Shown: positions 63,898 through 64,000 of the stretch, piece after piece
How the letters are laid out: every line of letters starts with the position of its first letter
How positions within the stretch are numbered: position 1 is the first letter of the stretch
DNA from: Simmondsia chinensis
Lineage: Eukaryota; Streptophyta; Magnoliopsida; Caryophyllales; Simmondsiaceae
Length of the DNA stretch: 64,000 nt
Reading direction: 5' to 3'
NCBI GenBank assembly: GCA_018398585.1
Contig: JAGTTD010000011.1
Span: 3,967,001-4,031,000, forward strand
Notes under the pieces: generated by a model
The model's input: the letters and a program-made list of their open reading frames with translations, nothing else
Told to the model about the DNA's origin: nothing
Database searches by the model: none
Translations under genes and position numbers: made by a program

Positions 63898-64000
63898 GCG
63901 TGTCCAAATGGAATGGAACCTGGGGTAAAGAGTTTGTGAAAATGCTCCTTATTTCTAGGTAGAATCCAGTGGTTAGTTCATATAAATACCAATGTGGAGA
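63898..64000 (+). other. Copia D 3' untranslated region, cut by the window edge
   Basis: About 100 bp after the RNase H stop with no LTR start visible. The polypurine tract and 3' LTR should lie beyond the window. Confidence 0.4.

Larger units (their letters stand above)
53028..64000 (+). mobile_element. Copia D, decayed Ty1/copia element split by organelle-like DNA
   Basis: The primer site and gag (53062-53516) are followed by 7.7 kb of unrelated organelle-like sequence. The gag then resumes at about 61222 and leads to a zinc knuckle, a truncated integrase, RT and RNase H up to about 63897. The element runs off the window edge. Many in-frame stops are TAG or TAA where glutamine or tryptophan is expected, as in a methylated, decaying element. 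Protease and most of the integrase are deleted. Confidence 0.8.

Noticed and set aside
1..64000. CRISPR arrays, operons, bacterial ribosome-binding sites
   Set aside because: None is present; the window is plant nuclear DNA, and the tandem repeats seen are transposon- or organelle-derived.

Overview
This is nuclear DNA from a flowering plant, most likely a eudicot. The evidence is two intron-rich genes with plant-type GT-AG introns, nested Ty1/copia, L1 and RTE retroelements, MITE-like DNA elements, and inserted plastid DNA. I cannot name the species. I recognise no tRNA gene, functional rRNA gene or CRISPR array.

Layout. 1-2.3 kb is a decayed Copia element on the minus strand, cut by a SINE. 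2.5-3.7 kb is very AT-rich. 3.7-17.7 kb is a nested retroelement stack. An L1 LINE was split by a non-autonomous LTR element (3718-15610), which was then hit by Copia C (4850-7989, plus strand) and by the nearly complete Copia B (8457-15081, minus strand). Target-site duplications, and reading frames that rejoin across two of the insertions, support this order. 18.76-28.15 kb is a nine-exon plus-strand gene for the Barentsz/MLN51 (CASC3) exon-junction-complex protein, predicted at 658 aa. 49.96 kb down to 38.4 kb is a 24-exon minus-strand gene for coatomer subunit beta' (915 aa), with an alternative last coding exon at 37.6 kb. The two genes converge tail to tail across about 10 kb of MITEs, SINEs and LINE debris. 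50.2-52.1 kb holds MITE-like repeats. From about 52.2 kb to the window end lies a decayed plus-strand Copia element (D). Its gag is interrupted by about 7.7 kb of organelle-like DNA carrying pieces of plastid atpA, psbH, ycf2 and psbN.

The most notable signal is a SINE family whose 5' part is derived from 5S rRNA, including the region of the internal RNA polymerase III promoter. Its 3' part (GTAAGGCTGCGTACAT ... GCGGGAGC ... GCACTGGG, then TTG repeats) matches the 3' end of an RTE-like LINE fragment in the same window. Three long copies with target-site duplications and about nine short copies lacking the 5S head are present. Other points of interest are the organellar mosaic inside a Copia gag (with a psbH-ycf2 chimera and a 109-bp tandem duplication of psbN), a coatomer start codon at the very end of exon 1, and size variants of one hairpin MITE family.

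The two host genes are housekeeping genes: one acts with spliced mRNA, the other in COPI vesicle coats. They show no functional link beyond being neighbours. Exon structures were worked out by hand from splice consensus and frame continuity; no transcript evidence was available.
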